Origin: Isoetes taiwanensis | Lineage: Eukaryota; Streptophyta; Lycopodiopsida; Isoetales; Isoetaceae | DNA length: 64,000 nucleotides | Assembly (NCBI GenBank): GCA_021234155.1 | Contig: JAJEKV010000002.1 | Coordinates: forward strand, 4,227,795-4,291,794 | Direction: 5' to 3' | Shown: piece by piece, positions 33,300-45,440 of the stretch | Layout: each line of letters begins with the position of its first letter | Numbering within the stretch: the stretch's first letter is position 1 | Notes under the pieces: model-generated | What the model was told of the DNA's origin: nothing | Seen by the model: only the letters and a program-made list of their open reading frames with translations | Database searches by the model: none | Translations under genes and position numbers: made by a program

Positions 33300-34062
33300 T
33301 AAACTTACACCACCGGCCACGAGGGCTGCGAAGTGTTAAGAGCGCACATCAGAGCCGAGAAAACTTGCCACTTGAAGTGTTTAAAGGACAGCCGAGGAGC
33401 CTCTTGTGCTTGATCAAGAGGCAATCGAGAATAATATTGGAGAAAAGTAGGGATTGGTTCGGTGTGGGGATAATCCACTTCTTCATGAGGTTAGTAATTT
33501 AATATAAACAACTTCAGTTGAAGTCTTACATTTGTTTCTTAAATCATCTTGTTTTACCATACCTTGGACTTTGGCGGTATATGCACCAATTCTGCATCAA
33601 GCATGACATGGAACAGAGGTTCCATTTCATGGATCCGCTCATTTACACATTCTTGTCGAGCGAGCTTGCTTCAAAGGACAAACTGTTGAACCCTCAACTT
33701 GCAATTCGGAATGTACCATTACGCCCGGCATGTTATCAGCTGACCTTGGGCCGGTGTATGTCATTGTAGGTCTTGGAGGTTGGCCCGGTTAAATGTCGGC
33801 CAGTGTGTACCATTTTGATGACCTAGAAATGTACAAGGGCTCCGAAACTTTGTCATGAGTTTTGTTGAGGATGCAAACACAAAATTCCCAAGCACCATAA
33901 AAGCAGCCACAAGAAAATTACAAGTTCCCCCCACTCGGTCGATTGCTGGTCGGTGTGGTCACGCTATATGTGTCTTTGTAAAAGAAAGTTGTGGCTGCAG
34001 ATGTGCGAGACTTGGACATACTATCCCAATGCAAGGTGAGTTCGTAAATTTGAAGGTATTAC
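33300..34062 (+). pseudogene. Possible Ulp1/SENP (C48) protease-like region
   Basis: Ulp1-type cysteine proteases remove SUMO, and plant transposons often carry C48 genes. Pieces are YMHQFCIKHDMEQRFHFMDP, LIYTFLSSEL (33575-33665), then VYHFDDLEMYKGSE (33807-33848) in place of the His/Asp part of the catalytic site, then FVEDANTKFPST, QVPPTRSIAGRCGHAI and CVFVKE (33855-33990), where RCG would stand for the usual DCG around the catalytic Cys. A stop precedes VYHF and another follows, so it is broken. The family call rests on order and spacing, not on a full match. Confidence 0.4.
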
Positions 34063-34399
34063 TCATCCAATGTGAGGCTGATATGTTTTTGCGGGGGTGT
34101 ACCAATTTCTAGTGGCAAGCATTTTGTTGGACACGCGAGAATGATGATTGATGTTGTGAAGCACACGATTCTTTGTAGTAATGAAGTTGAGGTTGACAGA
34201 TCAATAGATCTTTACTTGTAATCACATGTTTGTATTATTGTAACCAAAGAGGTTATTCTTGTAACCTATTCTTTCATTGACACTCTAACATACATTGTTG
34301 TATACTATTGTATACAATAGACTTTTCTGGCTGACCAGAGCAACACTCTGGTGGAGTTCAAATCTCCAGAAGTAATTGATGTATTCAAAGATTCATGAC

Positions 34400-35320
34400 A
34401 ATGTGGTAATACATGTCGTGATAGATGTGGTGATGCAAATGGTGCATGTGGTGAATCATGTGGTGCATTTGGTGAACCATGTGGTGAATCATGTGGTGAA
34501 TCATAGGTGGCATGTTGGAGCTTACGTGGCATGTTGGAGCATAGGTGGCATGTTTGAGCCTAGGTGGCATATTTGAGCCACCTTGGCATGTTTGAGCCTT
34601 TACATGACCTTTGTTACATGTTTGACTTTCATTGACCAACATGTTTGGTGATGCAAATGGTGCATGTGGTGAATCATGTGGTGCATTTGGTGAATCATGT
34701 TGTGAATCATAGGTGGCATGTTGGAGCTTACATTGGCATGTTGGAGCCTAGGTGGCATGTTTGAGCCACCTTGGCATGTTGGAGAACCTAGGTGGCATAT
34801 TTGAGCCACCTTGGCATGCTGAACCTTTACATGACCTTTGTTACATGTTTGACTTTCATTGACCAACATGTTTGGTGATGCAAATGGTGCATGTGGTGAA
34901 TCATGTGGTGCATTTGGTGAATCATGTGGTGAATCATAGGTGGCATGTTGGAGCTTCGTGGCATGTTGGAGCCCTAGGTGGCATGTTTGAGCCACCTTGG
35001 CATGTTGGAGCCTAGGTGGCATATTTGAGCCACCTTGGCATGTTTGAGCCTTTACATGACCTTTGTTACATGTTTGACTTTCATTGACCAACATGTTTGG
35101 TGATGCAAATGGTGCATGTGGTGAATCATGTGGTGCATTTGGTGAATCATGTGGTGAATCATGTGGTGAATCATAGGTGGCATGTTGGAGCTTACGTGGC
35201 ATGTTGGAGCCTAGGTGGCATGTTTGAGCCACCTTGGCATGTTGAGCCTAGGTGGCATATTTGAGCCACCTTGGCATGCTTGAGCCTTTACATGTTTCAT
35301 TGACCAACATGTTTGGTGAA
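34400..35320. repeat. TGTGGTG array 2, about 230 bp higher-order unit
   Basis: About four copies of a unit built of CATGTGGTGAATCATGTGGT-type runs, then GGTGGCATGTTGGAGC repeats, then CATGACCTTTGTTACATGTT and CATTGACCAACATGTTTGG. Within each unit TGTGGTG and GTGGCATG recur with short periods. The 210-codon minus-strand frame across it is only a translation of the repeat. Confidence 0.9.
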
Positions 35321-37097
35321 GCGTAAGTCAACAATTGAAGTCAACAATCAATTTACACTAGCTAATTATAACTAAAATTACTAAACAAGTGCCAAGCCAA
35401 CATAATATGATTGGTGTCCAAAAGAATGGCCATTTCGGGGATAGATTTTTTTTTTTTTTTTTAGAAAATAAAATTATGGTCATTCTGAGGTAATTATTAA
35501 GTATCCTACCAAATCATTACGATTAAGATACTAATGGTAATGAAATCCTAAAAATCGTAGCCTACTGAAATTAATTTCACATGGCCTTTATAGGCTATGG
35601 TCGTGAAGGAGAAGCTTGTCGCCCTATTCCTTCCAGCAGGGATGTCGGCTGGCTTGCCGCTCTCCCTCCAGCTCTGCCTCTCCCTCGCTCTCGCCTCCCC
35701 GGCCCTCATACCCGTAAAACCGCGCTATCAATCCCTTTGGTGAGGTCCTTGCCGGTCATGGCATAGGATCTTGGCCAATTTTTTTCATTCTTGGGAGGCA
35801 GATCACGAGAGCCTACTACCCGAAAGCCGAGGCACAGAGAGCTCGATTAAGTATTCCACCTCTTAAAGCTCTGAAGATCTTCGAGACTTCGAGAAGAGGT
35901 GGAATCCTCTAAAATCGATTCCTCGATGAAGCTTCTTCGATGATCCCCAAGATTCCCAAGATTACGATAACTAATGGGCGAAGACCAGGGCCAGAAGAAG
36001 AAGAAGAGGTAGAAGACGAAGAAGATCATGAATTTTTTTTGGAACTCCAAAATTTTCTACAGAGTAAGTAGCATGCATGCATTAAATTTTTGCTTTCTTT
36101 TATGTATTCTAAACTAATTTTCTTCACTTTTTCTTACAGATGAAGCTTGAAGTCCCGGCTGTGCCACCTTTTTTTTCTTTTTTTTTCTTTGAACAGGTTT
36201 AGTGAAACAGGCCTTAGTGCCTCTTTGAATGTAATGGCCTTGTGCCTCTGATTGTAATGGCCTTAGTGCCTTTTTTTATTGTAATGGCCTTAGTGCCTCT
36301 GATTGACTATATGATGGCCTTAGTGCCTTTTTGATCTATTAATGTGAATCATCGTTTTCTGCAAGTCCTACTTAATACTGTCAAAGGAAATACAAAAACC
36401 AAACTAGTTACAACTGATGCACTTCCAAACCAGAGCATTAATGACAGAATTTGTTTTGCAATAGTCCTTGTTTTGCAATAGAACTTGTTTTGCTTTAACT
36501 GTTCTTTGAGTTTCCACTGTTCTTTCAGTTAGTTGAACTGTTCAGTTAGCTGAACTTTTTTGTCATTAATTATAAAATGCAAACAAGGAATTTGAAGGTG
36601 CAGAATCTATGATCTGCACACTAACAAAATATGGTAACCAACTCAGCAAATAGGAAAATATGAGATGGGTGGCTCGGGTTCAAAAGAAATAGAGTTCAAA
36701 AGAAACCGAAAAGAAAACACGAAATTCCACGAAGCAAAAGTTAGTGGCCTTGCAAGAATCTTTGCACAAAGCAGAGCTTAATGAATTTTGGCCTTATATC
36801 AATTCAGAGACCTAATTTGGGATCCATATATTCTTTGTCACCAAAATCAGTCAAGATGCTATCAGAGAATCGAGAGCCATTCCATTTTCTCGAGCCGGGT
36901 CAAAAATGGTCAATGCCCCGGCCGATTATGGTGAAATCGTGGTGAAAGCCGTGGTGAAAAATGTGGTGAAAACGTGGTGATACAAGCGTTGTTTTTATAT
37001 TTCAAGCGGAGAAAAATACATATGGAAATCTACCATACCGGTTATAATAGTTCATACTTCTTATGCAATGAAGTATGCGAGAAAAATCGAGGGAAAA
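35321..37097. other. No gene seen; one minisatellite
   Basis: Includes a CT-rich and GA-rich stretch at 35.6-36.0 kb and the minisatellite listed below. Near 36930-36980, GTGGTGA recurs five times in about 50 bases. Confidence 0.45.
36205..36335. repeat. Minisatellite, about 30 bp unit
   Basis: GTAATGGCCTTAGTGCCTCT and close variants occur about five times in tandem. Confidence 0.9.
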
Positions 37098-38530
37098 CTA
37101 TAACCACGAAGCTGTTTTAAAGAGGTTAATTATGACATACGATTCTTGGGCCTCAATCGGATCCTGCATTGTGAGATCTCGTAACTCTTCTTCTTCAAGT
37201 ATGTTCAAGATTTCATCAAGTGTTTCTGGCTGAATAGTTGGTGTAATCGGCAACACTAAAACATGAGCTTCGTTTACGCTCCCACTTATGATCTGATTCA
37301 TAAAGTATTATCTCGGGTTGTTGTGTCTCCATGCACGGCTTTGTTGAGCACTTTTTTAATGGCTGAAGCATGGATCATTTCCTGCTTTAGTTGGATGAAC
37401 ATATCCTCTTCCTCAAGCATGGGAGAGCCGAGAACTCATCCTCGAATCATACCACCCCCGAACCACATGCGGCTGCACCGGCTCAAGTTAAGTCCCCGGC
37501 GCATGACGTGTAAACAACATCATGCGGTAAAACAACATCTACTACAAAGAAAGGCAACCCTATCGCGCCTTGGCTTCTAATTCTTTAAGCCCATCGGGGA
37601 ATTAACCTATGTTTTAAGCCTAGAATACCTCGAATTCATGGGTCCTCCGCTCCTCTAATATCCGCTCTGTTTCGACGATTATTTGCTCCGGTATAGGTCC
37701 TACCGGATCATTCGCATTTGAACTAAGCGAAATTGTTTGTGCTTTCGTGTTCTCCTTACGTTTTCTTCCGCCATATTTGGATTGGGATAAGCCAATGTCC
37801 GCATGCAAAACTAGATTTATGGTTTCCCCCAATGCTTCACCGCGACAAGCTTTTGAATGATTGACCTTGCATTTGATGTATTGATTTCCAATGATTTCTG
37901 GGTCCCATTCTGTTCATCCTTAATGTAATTTTTACGTGTGTCACTTTCACCCAATCCAATTAAAACAATTGAGAGATTGAAGAGTGAAGATTTATATTAA
38001 ACATATAAAATGATTATATAAGGTTACATTAGATTACAACCGTGATTTCTATCAAACATTTGATTACATGAGCAACAAAATTTTTATATACACTTGCTTT
38101 TCATTCCTGTCGTCTATCAAAAGAGATCACGGGTCCAGCTCCTCCTCCTCATCTTCTATGACCACCGCATCGGTGGCCACGGGTTGGCTTACCCGCCCTA
38201 TATCATCCCATTAGGAGGGAAAGCAAAAAACCATAATGGTGCGGTGTTACCAAACAGAATAGCGACTTCTCCATGTGCATCCCGCAAGCCCTTGTGATGA
38301 TAGAACATATCCACGAAGTGAAGGAATTGTTCCTCTCAGAAACAACCTATCATAACAAAAGCGAGAAACACATCTAGCGTAAAGGCTTGGTAGCCATTAA
38401 GCGAAAAGGTTTCAACCTTTGCGTGTCCCGGGTCAATAGTAGGAGGAATAGGCCAAAGATCTTTGGTGTGTAAAAATTTCGGGAAGGCGAGAGAAAGTTG
38501 AGAGATGAGGAGGTTTGGTATACAATTCAT
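37098..38530 (-). pseudogene. Unidentified minus-strand coding pieces
   Basis: Three open, protein-like pieces read on the minus strand: 38530-38336 (LHTKDLWPIPPTIDPGHAKV, then ETFSLNGYQAFTLDVFLAF), 37832-37620 (GETINLVLHADIGLSQSKYG, then GRKRKENTKAQTISL) and 37301-37098 (acidic ETLDEILNILEEEELRDL). They share strand with the transposase-like gene further right and may be its distal exons or a second element gene. No domain recognised. Confidence 0.3.
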
Positions 38531-39138
38531 CCTCCGGTGAGAGTTTTCAACATTTCGTGGGTCATATTCTCATCCGGTTGAATAGAGAAATTTCTATTGC
38601 TCGAGAATGTCCATCCATTACGCATGGGTGAAAATAGGGACTGACATGCCTAGGTATCATGGGCTCTTCTTCTCGGTGACATTGTCCCATTCCGGAGTGC
38701 CATCGTTTTCTGGGGGATCCAAGAGGAGAAGTTGACCATGTCTGCTGAAATGGCTAACAGAAATCAAAACTATGAATCAGAAAGCGTAAACTTCGCCCGG
38801 GAGCAAGAAGAATGGCACCTCGGCCTTTTGGGTTGCCCGAGGTCATTAATTTTGCCATCCCATAATGATTTTTGCAGAGGTACTTTGTCGATAAAAGGAT
38901 GATGAGAGGAATTGATGGGACCGAGAATTTAAGGAAAAGGAAAGCATTTCAAAGGAAAAGTCGTTTCGAAGGATCTCTGTCTCGGGGGAAGAGCGAAAAG
39001 TGAAACACGTGGTGAGACATGTGGTGACACATGTGGTGAAATTTATGGCAAATTTTCCCAAAAAAATAAACTTTTACATGGCCCTTCAGCCTAAATTCAA
39101 ATTCTCTCGCTCCTTCACAATTTCATGCTCCTTCCCTC

Positions 39139-39417
39139 TTGCTTCAAGGGGACGCTCTACTCTCACGGTTAAGTGCATTCCATCTCGATCCCAAGATCCT
39201 CGTCAAAAGATATGAACCCTTAGCTACTTTGCTCCAAACTGGGATACACTCTCTCGGATCAAAGAGGATCTCAAACTCGCCAAGATTGGATGCTAATGGT
39301 GTACCGTTCCTCTATTTCGAGACCGGTGGGCGAGCATCTCGGACGAGCAATTTGCCTCGATTTTTGAATACCAACAATCGAGTCCCCACAAAATACAACT
39401 ATTCGGAGATTACATGA
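39139..39417 (+). pseudogene. Unidentified plus-strand coding piece
   Basis: The 92-codon frame reads LHDP-type hydrophobic sequence with ILVKRYEPLATLLQTGIHSL and FLYFETGGRASRTSNLPRF. It follows a cluster of three GTGGTG motifs at 39007-39037. Not recognised; it may be a chance frame. Confidence 0.2.
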
Positions 39418-40194
39418 GGAACCATAGCAGAGACATTGGAACTTCCAGTGGAACTCGCAGAATATGGGATTGTTCCCGTGGCGTAGATTGGTACACGATA
39501 TTCAATACACTCATGACATGTGGACAGGCACAGTTAGGGGCATCACAGATATAGATATAATTGATATCCCTGATGATGAACTAGAATGGGCTATAGAATT
39601 CTGCAGAGGCACATATCTTATGCATCAAATATGGTGGTTCATGGAAAGCAACCAGTAAGAATGACGGTCGCCAGTTTGAGTACTCTGAGGAATGCTATTA
39701 TCATCACAGGTGCCTGGCAGATGCATATGGCACTTTGATAATTTTGATGTCCACTACCAATGCAGACAGGCTGATTACTGAGCTAAACTGGGGAAATGGC
39801 AACACTCTTATACTTCAGCCTAATTTCCGAGCTCACCATGAATTCCTAAACACCTACCATTTCCACACAAATCACCCCACTCTTCCACATCATTGACTTG
39901 CACCTCTCCCTTTTTTGACAAGAAACAGATCTGCATATAACCGTGATCTTATTAACATCTACATCTTTTTCAGAATTGGTCCGTCACTGTTCAAAGACAT
40001 AACACATATCACAACTACTACTGTTATTATAAAACATTGCTATGTGCTTTCAACAGCACCTACTTCATTTTGTATTTATTTGCATGCTTTATCATGAGTA
40101 GCCTACCTATAAAGGCTCACTCACTATGTTGTACCTTTTTCTATAATTAATGAAAAAACCCCATTCACTAAAAAAAAAAAAAAAAAAAAAAAAA
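39418..40194 (+). mobile_element. Poly(A)-tailed insertion, probable truncated LINE or retrocopy
   Basis: A run of 24 A residues at about 40171-40194 follows TTAATGAAAAAACC, consistent with the 3' tail of a retrotransposed sequence on the + strand. The preceding 0.75 kb contains broken open pieces (DDELEWAIEFCRGTYLMHQI, then WWFMESNQ). I could not find the target duplication, so the 5' boundary is a guess. Confidence 0.4.
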
Positions 40195-40311
40195 CAATTG
40201 AGCATGGAATTGAGTTTCTTATATTATTCCCAAACAAGGCAAGACACAACAACATATATTCAAAATTTGAATCATTTCCTAACTTTTTGTAAGAATGTGT
40301 TCAACTATTCT

Positions 40312-41990
40312 TCATCGACATGCTATCTTCATCGGATAAAATCTCGCAAGTTTTTTCGGAATCTTTTTCCTCATCGCCTCGTCTAGCTCAGAACATTCGA
40401 GCACCTTTCTTGATCTGCTGCATGGGAACTCAATAGCACAAATTTGAGTAGAGAATACAAGTGACTTTGGCTGGAAGTATGTCAACAACTCATACATCAC
40501 CTTTGACCAGAGGCTTCTTTCTATAGTAAATGCCCTCCACAACGGTTTCACCTCTCATAAACAAGTTTCCATTCGCTTGAAGTCATTTTCAACTTCAAAT
40601 TTTGGCTTGGTGCATAGCAACATCCAAAATATGTAATCCCCCCTCATTCCCTTTAGGTGCGAAAGAATCCAAAAGTCTCTCTCCTTCTCTAAGTGCTTCG
40701 CAAAGTACATTTGCCAAGGTTGAGTATAGTGGTGGGTAGACTTATGGGTCTCTTCCACATCCGCATGAACATTGGAGGATGGTTCAACGACTACAAGGTT
40801 CCATTCATCTACATACAATTTGTTCTCACACATGTCCCATTTTCCATCCAAACAATTGCCGCAAAAAACATGATAGCTTTCTCGGTATGTAGGCGTGTTG
40901 GATTTCGTATCTTGAATCCATGGATGAATGAATTTGCCCGGTTTCTCTCGGAATTGTCTCGCACCCCAAGTCTTTTTCCCCGTTGATATCCTCGTGTTTT
41001 ATTTCCCAAGTATCTCAGAACTTTTCTTCCATTTTCAGTCCACTCGGATGTACCTCATTGAAATTGTTTCTCCGCAATTTTCACTAAATCATGAGCATTA
41101 TCTAGTTTAAGGTCGGGGATGTTTAAGCTGAGACCTCGTGATCCATCTTTTCAATTCTGCCGCCTTCCCATCATGTTCACCTTTTCCATGGTTTGATCCA
41201 AAGAAGTTCCACATCATGTTGACCTCTGTATCACAACCGTACCTTCCAACAAAATAAAATGATCCGGTTTGCTTTGAATTGTGATGCAAAGACCATCTGA
41301 AAATACATAGTCTTTGTTCGGGGACATTGCCTTTCTCGCTTTTAAGTACTCAAAATGTTTCATAAAACAATGTTGAATAAAAAAGTGTGTCATGTTCCCT
41401 ATCATCCCACACATAGTAGTGTGTTTCCTTCTCAATGGTGTAAATGCTGCGTGGATCAAGCGATAGGTTATTTGAACAAATATAGTTATCTAGTTGTTGA
41501 CCCGCGCATGGACTGAACTTCATTTCGCTCCTTAAAAGTATAATTCTTTTTGAAGTCAACCCACGGATAGGTAAGCATCTCGGGCAAGTTATCAAGGAGT
41601 TCTTTGTAATGGCCCCGCCCGCCACTTATATCCGAAGTTGTGTAAAGGAAATTTTGGAAGCTTCTCCAACATTTTGTTCACTGGAAGACTTGCGGTTTCA
41701 TTGTGTTGGTGAACGAGCTTAGACTTCTTGTCACGCCATCTCTCAATACGTTTTTTCATAGTCTAGGTATTCCCACTTCACCATGCCACTATCACTAGAT
41801 TGTTCATGTGGGGTGGATAGGGAACTTCTTAATCCCACACTCTTTACACTCACCCAAAATGCATTCCCTCTTATGGTAAGGTTGGAAGCTAGTTTTCTCA
41901 CATAAGATTCCCCGCCACGGACTTCTTGTGCTACTTATTTTGTATTCAGGGCCTGCATTCACCATATATGTTCCGACCAAAGTCGACAAG
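40312..41990 (-). pseudogene. DDE-type transposase-like gene, decayed
   Basis: Read from 41990 down the minus strand. First comes a Cys-rich start (ECILGECKECGIKKFPIHPT). After a gap come RSIYTIEKETHYYVWDDREH and DTLFIQHCFMKHFEYLKARK (41440-41340), NKDYVFSDG (about 41310-41290), SFYFVGRYGCDTEVNMMWNF (about 41260-41205), then FGSNHGKGEHDGKAAELKRW (41200-41145). The spaced acidic residues in WDD, FSDG and HGKGEHDG look like an RNase H-fold DDE core. C-terminal pieces at 40851-40555 (CENKLYVDEWNLVVVEP) and 40551-40312 (RRAFTIE, KVMYELLTYFQPK) continue the protein with a basic end. At least four frame changes break it. It is the best candidate for the transposase of the surrounding 15.8 kb element. 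The superfamily name is uncertain. Confidence 0.55.
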
Positions 41991-42229
41991 TCGCATTTGC
42001 AATTTGTTTGGGTGCTTAGTTCTCATACTATTGAAGCCATCTATTAGCATCAGATTCTAACATGGTATATACTGAAGCAACTATTGAAGTCCTTTAATTT
42101 TACAACAAACCATGGTTTCAAATTTTTCAAACATCCTCCGCTTGATCATAACACTAGGATGTTCCGCCTTGAATTTCCCCGAACAATTGCAACCGCAAGG
42201 AAGATAACAAGGTGATCAAAGATATTTAT

Positions 42230-42870
42230 TGCACACTACATTTTCCACCACACTAGGCACCACATAGCATATATTACGACATTCATCTTACACCTCGTTA
42301 TTCACCACACTAGGCACCACAAAGCATATAATACATAATTTATTGTACACCATATTTTTCACCACACTAGGCACCACATAGCATATATTACGGATATTCA
42401 TCTTACACCTCGTTATTCACCACACTAGGTACCACAAAGCATACAATACATAATTTATTGCACACCATATTTTTCACCACACTAGGCACCACATAGCATA
42501 TATTACATCATTTATTTTACACCATATTTTTCACCACACTAGGCAACCACATAGAATATATTACAAAGATTTATTTTACACCATGTTATTCACCACACTA
42601 GGCACCACATAGCATATATTACAAAGATTTATTTTACACCATGTTATTCACCACACTAGGCACCACAAAGCGTTATATTTATAGCATTTATTTTCCACCA
42701 TATTTTTTTCACCACACTAGGCACCACATAGCATATATATATTACAAAGATGTATTTTACACCATGTTATTCACCACACTAGGCACCACAAAGCATATAT
42801 TTACAAAGATTTATTTTACACCACGTCTCACCACCACACTAGGGCAAAGACATATCCTATATCACAAAGA
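42230..42870. repeat. CACCACA array 3, about 60 bp unit
   Basis: About ten units of CACCACACTAGGCACCACA, then TAGCATATATTACA-AGATTT and ATTTTACACCATGTTATT. Copies vary by small indels. CACCACA is the complement of the heptamer in arrays 1 and 2. Confidence 0.95.
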
Positions 42871-43038
42871 TTAATAGGCACCACACACCACGAAAGCAAT
42901 CACTAACCACACCAACCACATATCACAAGCAATCACTAACCACATACAACATACCACATTAACAATAAAAATGTGGTGAAGATGAAGAAATGAAATAACC
43001 CGCGGATTCTTCCAGATAGTGAGTGGCATGATCCTCTC

Positions 43039-43266
43039 TTACATTTCGTTCCAATCTTCCCAACTTAACATCCTTTGCATTTGAGAGACCCCATCTTGTT
43101 TCGGGTCCAAAATTGCCGCACAAGTTCTATGACGTAATTGGGAATTGCATCCGCTTCTTCTAACTCTTTTTGTACAAAACCCATTTCCCCCTTTGCAATC
43201 TATCTCTTCCCTCTTCAATTTTGCTTTTGGTAAGATTCCTAGGATGAACACCCGCCAGTTTACCAA
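43039..43266 (-). pseudogene. Unidentified Cys-containing coding piece
   Basis: The minus strand reads NWRVFILGILPKAKLKREEI, then CKGGNGFCTKRVRRSGCNSQ and ILDPKQDGVSQMQRMLSWED. Protein-like, with four Cys. It lies upstream of the transposase-like gene on the same strand, so it could be that gene's 5' exon. Not recognised. Confidence 0.3.
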
Positions 43267-44068
43267 AACCCCGAAAGCTAATCGGGATTAGCACTTTTCG
43301 TATTAATGCTTCCTCTTACGCCATAGCAAGGCAACTACTCTTTGGTCGCTAAACCGTCATTGATGTTAGACTTCTTCACAAGTTGAATGGAAGCCTCGAG
43401 GTTGTCGACCACAATGCTCTTGGCTTGCAAATCTTTTCGACTCTTCACCAAATACGCTTGTCCATTGTGTCATCCTCGCAGAAAATCTCAGAAAACCTCT
43501 TTTTCTTATCTTTGCTGCCCAAGCCTTTAGTGGTGCTATGAAATGAAGATAGCAATTTTAATACCATCCGACGCCTAGTAGAGGCCGTTCGATGGATCCT
43601 CCTCCGGCCGATGCAATTTTGCTAATTCTTCTTTAGCTTCTTTTTTTCTTTTCCTTTGGCGCCTTTTTATGATCCCGTTCTTGTTCTAGAGTTCTCTTTT
43701 CTTACCGTGGTCGGTTTGAGATTTTAGGCAGATTTGCTTCCAAATTAAATGATTCAAATTATGAACCGGATTGATCCACAACCGGATTAAGCGCCATAGC
43801 CGCGGTGCTTCGTGAAAGGGGTGGGTGGGTCGGGTTTAGAAATCGGTTCGGTGGAGATTGAATGGGGCAGGTGGCGAGGGAATTGGAATGGGACGGTGGC
43901 GTAGGAATCGGGTTGTTGCAGTTCAAGAAATGATTGAATCCGGGCAGTACATGCACTAGGCGCCAAACAAACATTTAAAATCGCACCACAAATTTGATAT
44001 CTCCCACCACATTTTTAGGGGGGACAGGGGGGACACCCAGGGTGTTCCACTACAACATGCTTTCACCC

Positions 44069-45440
44069 TTTCTCATTTCTCATACCATTTCTTGAAATTA
44101 ACACCAAAGCCAATTTTTCTACTCATTTAGTTGCTTGAGACGCTATCTGCGACAATCCCCTAGAGATACCATGGGTGGTACTCTATTTCAGCGCTAGTAC
44201 AACTCATTTGCACATAGAAAAGAGCACTCTTTAGTATTTTTCAACACCAATTTGATTTATTTGCGAACTTAACCTCTACTCCATCCTATAAACATATCAT
44301 GGAGGAATTTAGCCGCAACTTGCAGTGCCATGTTGTCTAGTGACTTCTTGTGAAAGCTAATGGATTTTAAAAAACAACCATATGTCACATACCTAACATC
44401 CAAAAACTTTTGCAATATAGAGCCTAGAGAATGCCAGACTATAGGACTATGAGTGTTGCCACCCTAACCAATACCTTTCTTAATGTAACGCAGTCAACAA
44501 AGCAGGTTAACCTTCAATTCAACCTCTTCATCTTCAACCCTTATATGCACTTAGCTGAATTGGCTTTTATCGTCTAGAGAGATGTTTCTATCCTCTTAGA
44601 ATATGAACAATAGGTGTTCCTGCACCAACAAGACGTAGATTAGTTATTTTCAATTGAGGACATCACTAATTATGCTTCGGATGAAGAGGAACAAGCCAAA
44701 CAAGAGGCCCAAGACGTTGAGCAACACATGAACTGTAGTAGTTGGAAGACCAACCCAAGGCACCACCACTCTGACTCCAATTTTGGTTGGAGTGGAGGAA
44801 TACTTGTTAACCAATGATATGAAATAGTTACTAGTGTGAAATATCGAATAGATGAACTATTAGCACTACTCAAACAACAAGATGAAGAAGATGAGTTTAT
44901 AGATTAAACAGGAATTCTAGATGGAATAAACGGAGACCATGAGTTACAAAGGGATGAGCATGACAGATCTAGAAGCTTACTCCAGCATTAGGAGGAAGAA
45001 TCCAAGCCATTGAAGATGCTCAAGTTCCAAACATTGAATATACACTGCCACTAAGTCAACAGTCAATGCCACTTTAAAAGTCTACTGGAAGTAGAAATAC
45101 ATAGATACTTTATGCTATATAAGTTTTTGTATATGAAGAGTCGTCAAACATAGTAGCAGGCCTCTAATTTAGAATTTCACTTAACCAGAATTTTGTCGTC
45201 GTTTATGTAACCTAACTCGATTTTTAAAATATCAACCAGGAATGCTCACATCTATTAAAACTTACCGGTAAAATGCCTTTATACGTGAACTAATACATAA
45301 ATTATCATGTTTTTCTGACCGCGTTGTCATATTCACGGTTGCGGATGCACAGGTGGGTGATGCCATATTGGCGCCAGCCCTGATGTCAAGGGGACATCCT
45401 CAGACGCGGACCGACTCACACCGCGGTAAATGAGGCACGC
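44069..45440. other. Mostly non-coding; one decayed coding-like stretch
   Basis: On the + strand 44650-44908 reads EDITNYASDEEEQAKQEAQD, VEQHMNCSSWKTNPRHHH, then after stops KYRIDELLALLKQQDEEDEF. The acidic, helical composition looks like old coding sequence but I do not recognise it. Nothing else is seen. Confidence 0.3.

Larger units (their letters stand above)
28282..44068. mobile_element. 15.8 kb TIR transposon with TGTGGTG arrays, superfamily unresolved
   Basis: A perfect 26 bp inverted repeat, starting GGGTGAAAGCATG and ending TAGTGGAACA, lies at 28282-28307 and in reverse complement at 44043-44068. TTTC directly flanks both outer ends (28278-28281 and 44069-44072), a candidate 4 bp target duplication. 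The heptamer TGTGGTG or its complement CACCACA recurs near both ends, in three arrays (29.5-29.9, 34.4-35.3 and 42.2-42.9 kb) and in between (36.9 and 39.0 kb), like transposase-binding subterminal repeats. A decayed DDE-type transposase-like gene lies on the minus strand and a possible C48-protease gene on the + strand. A 4 bp duplication with this kind of transposase could fit Sola1, but I could not test it. Later insertions lie inside. Confidence 0.7.

Noticed and set aside
34600-35232. A 210-codon minus-strand open frame.
   Set aside because: It is only a translation of the tandem TGTGGTG/GTGGCATG repeat, rich in His, Pro and Ser, with the repeat period showing in the peptide.
42230-42870. 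The regular 60 bp repeats as a CRISPR-like array.
   Set aside because: The repeats are contiguous tandem units without unique spacers, in a plant nuclear genome.
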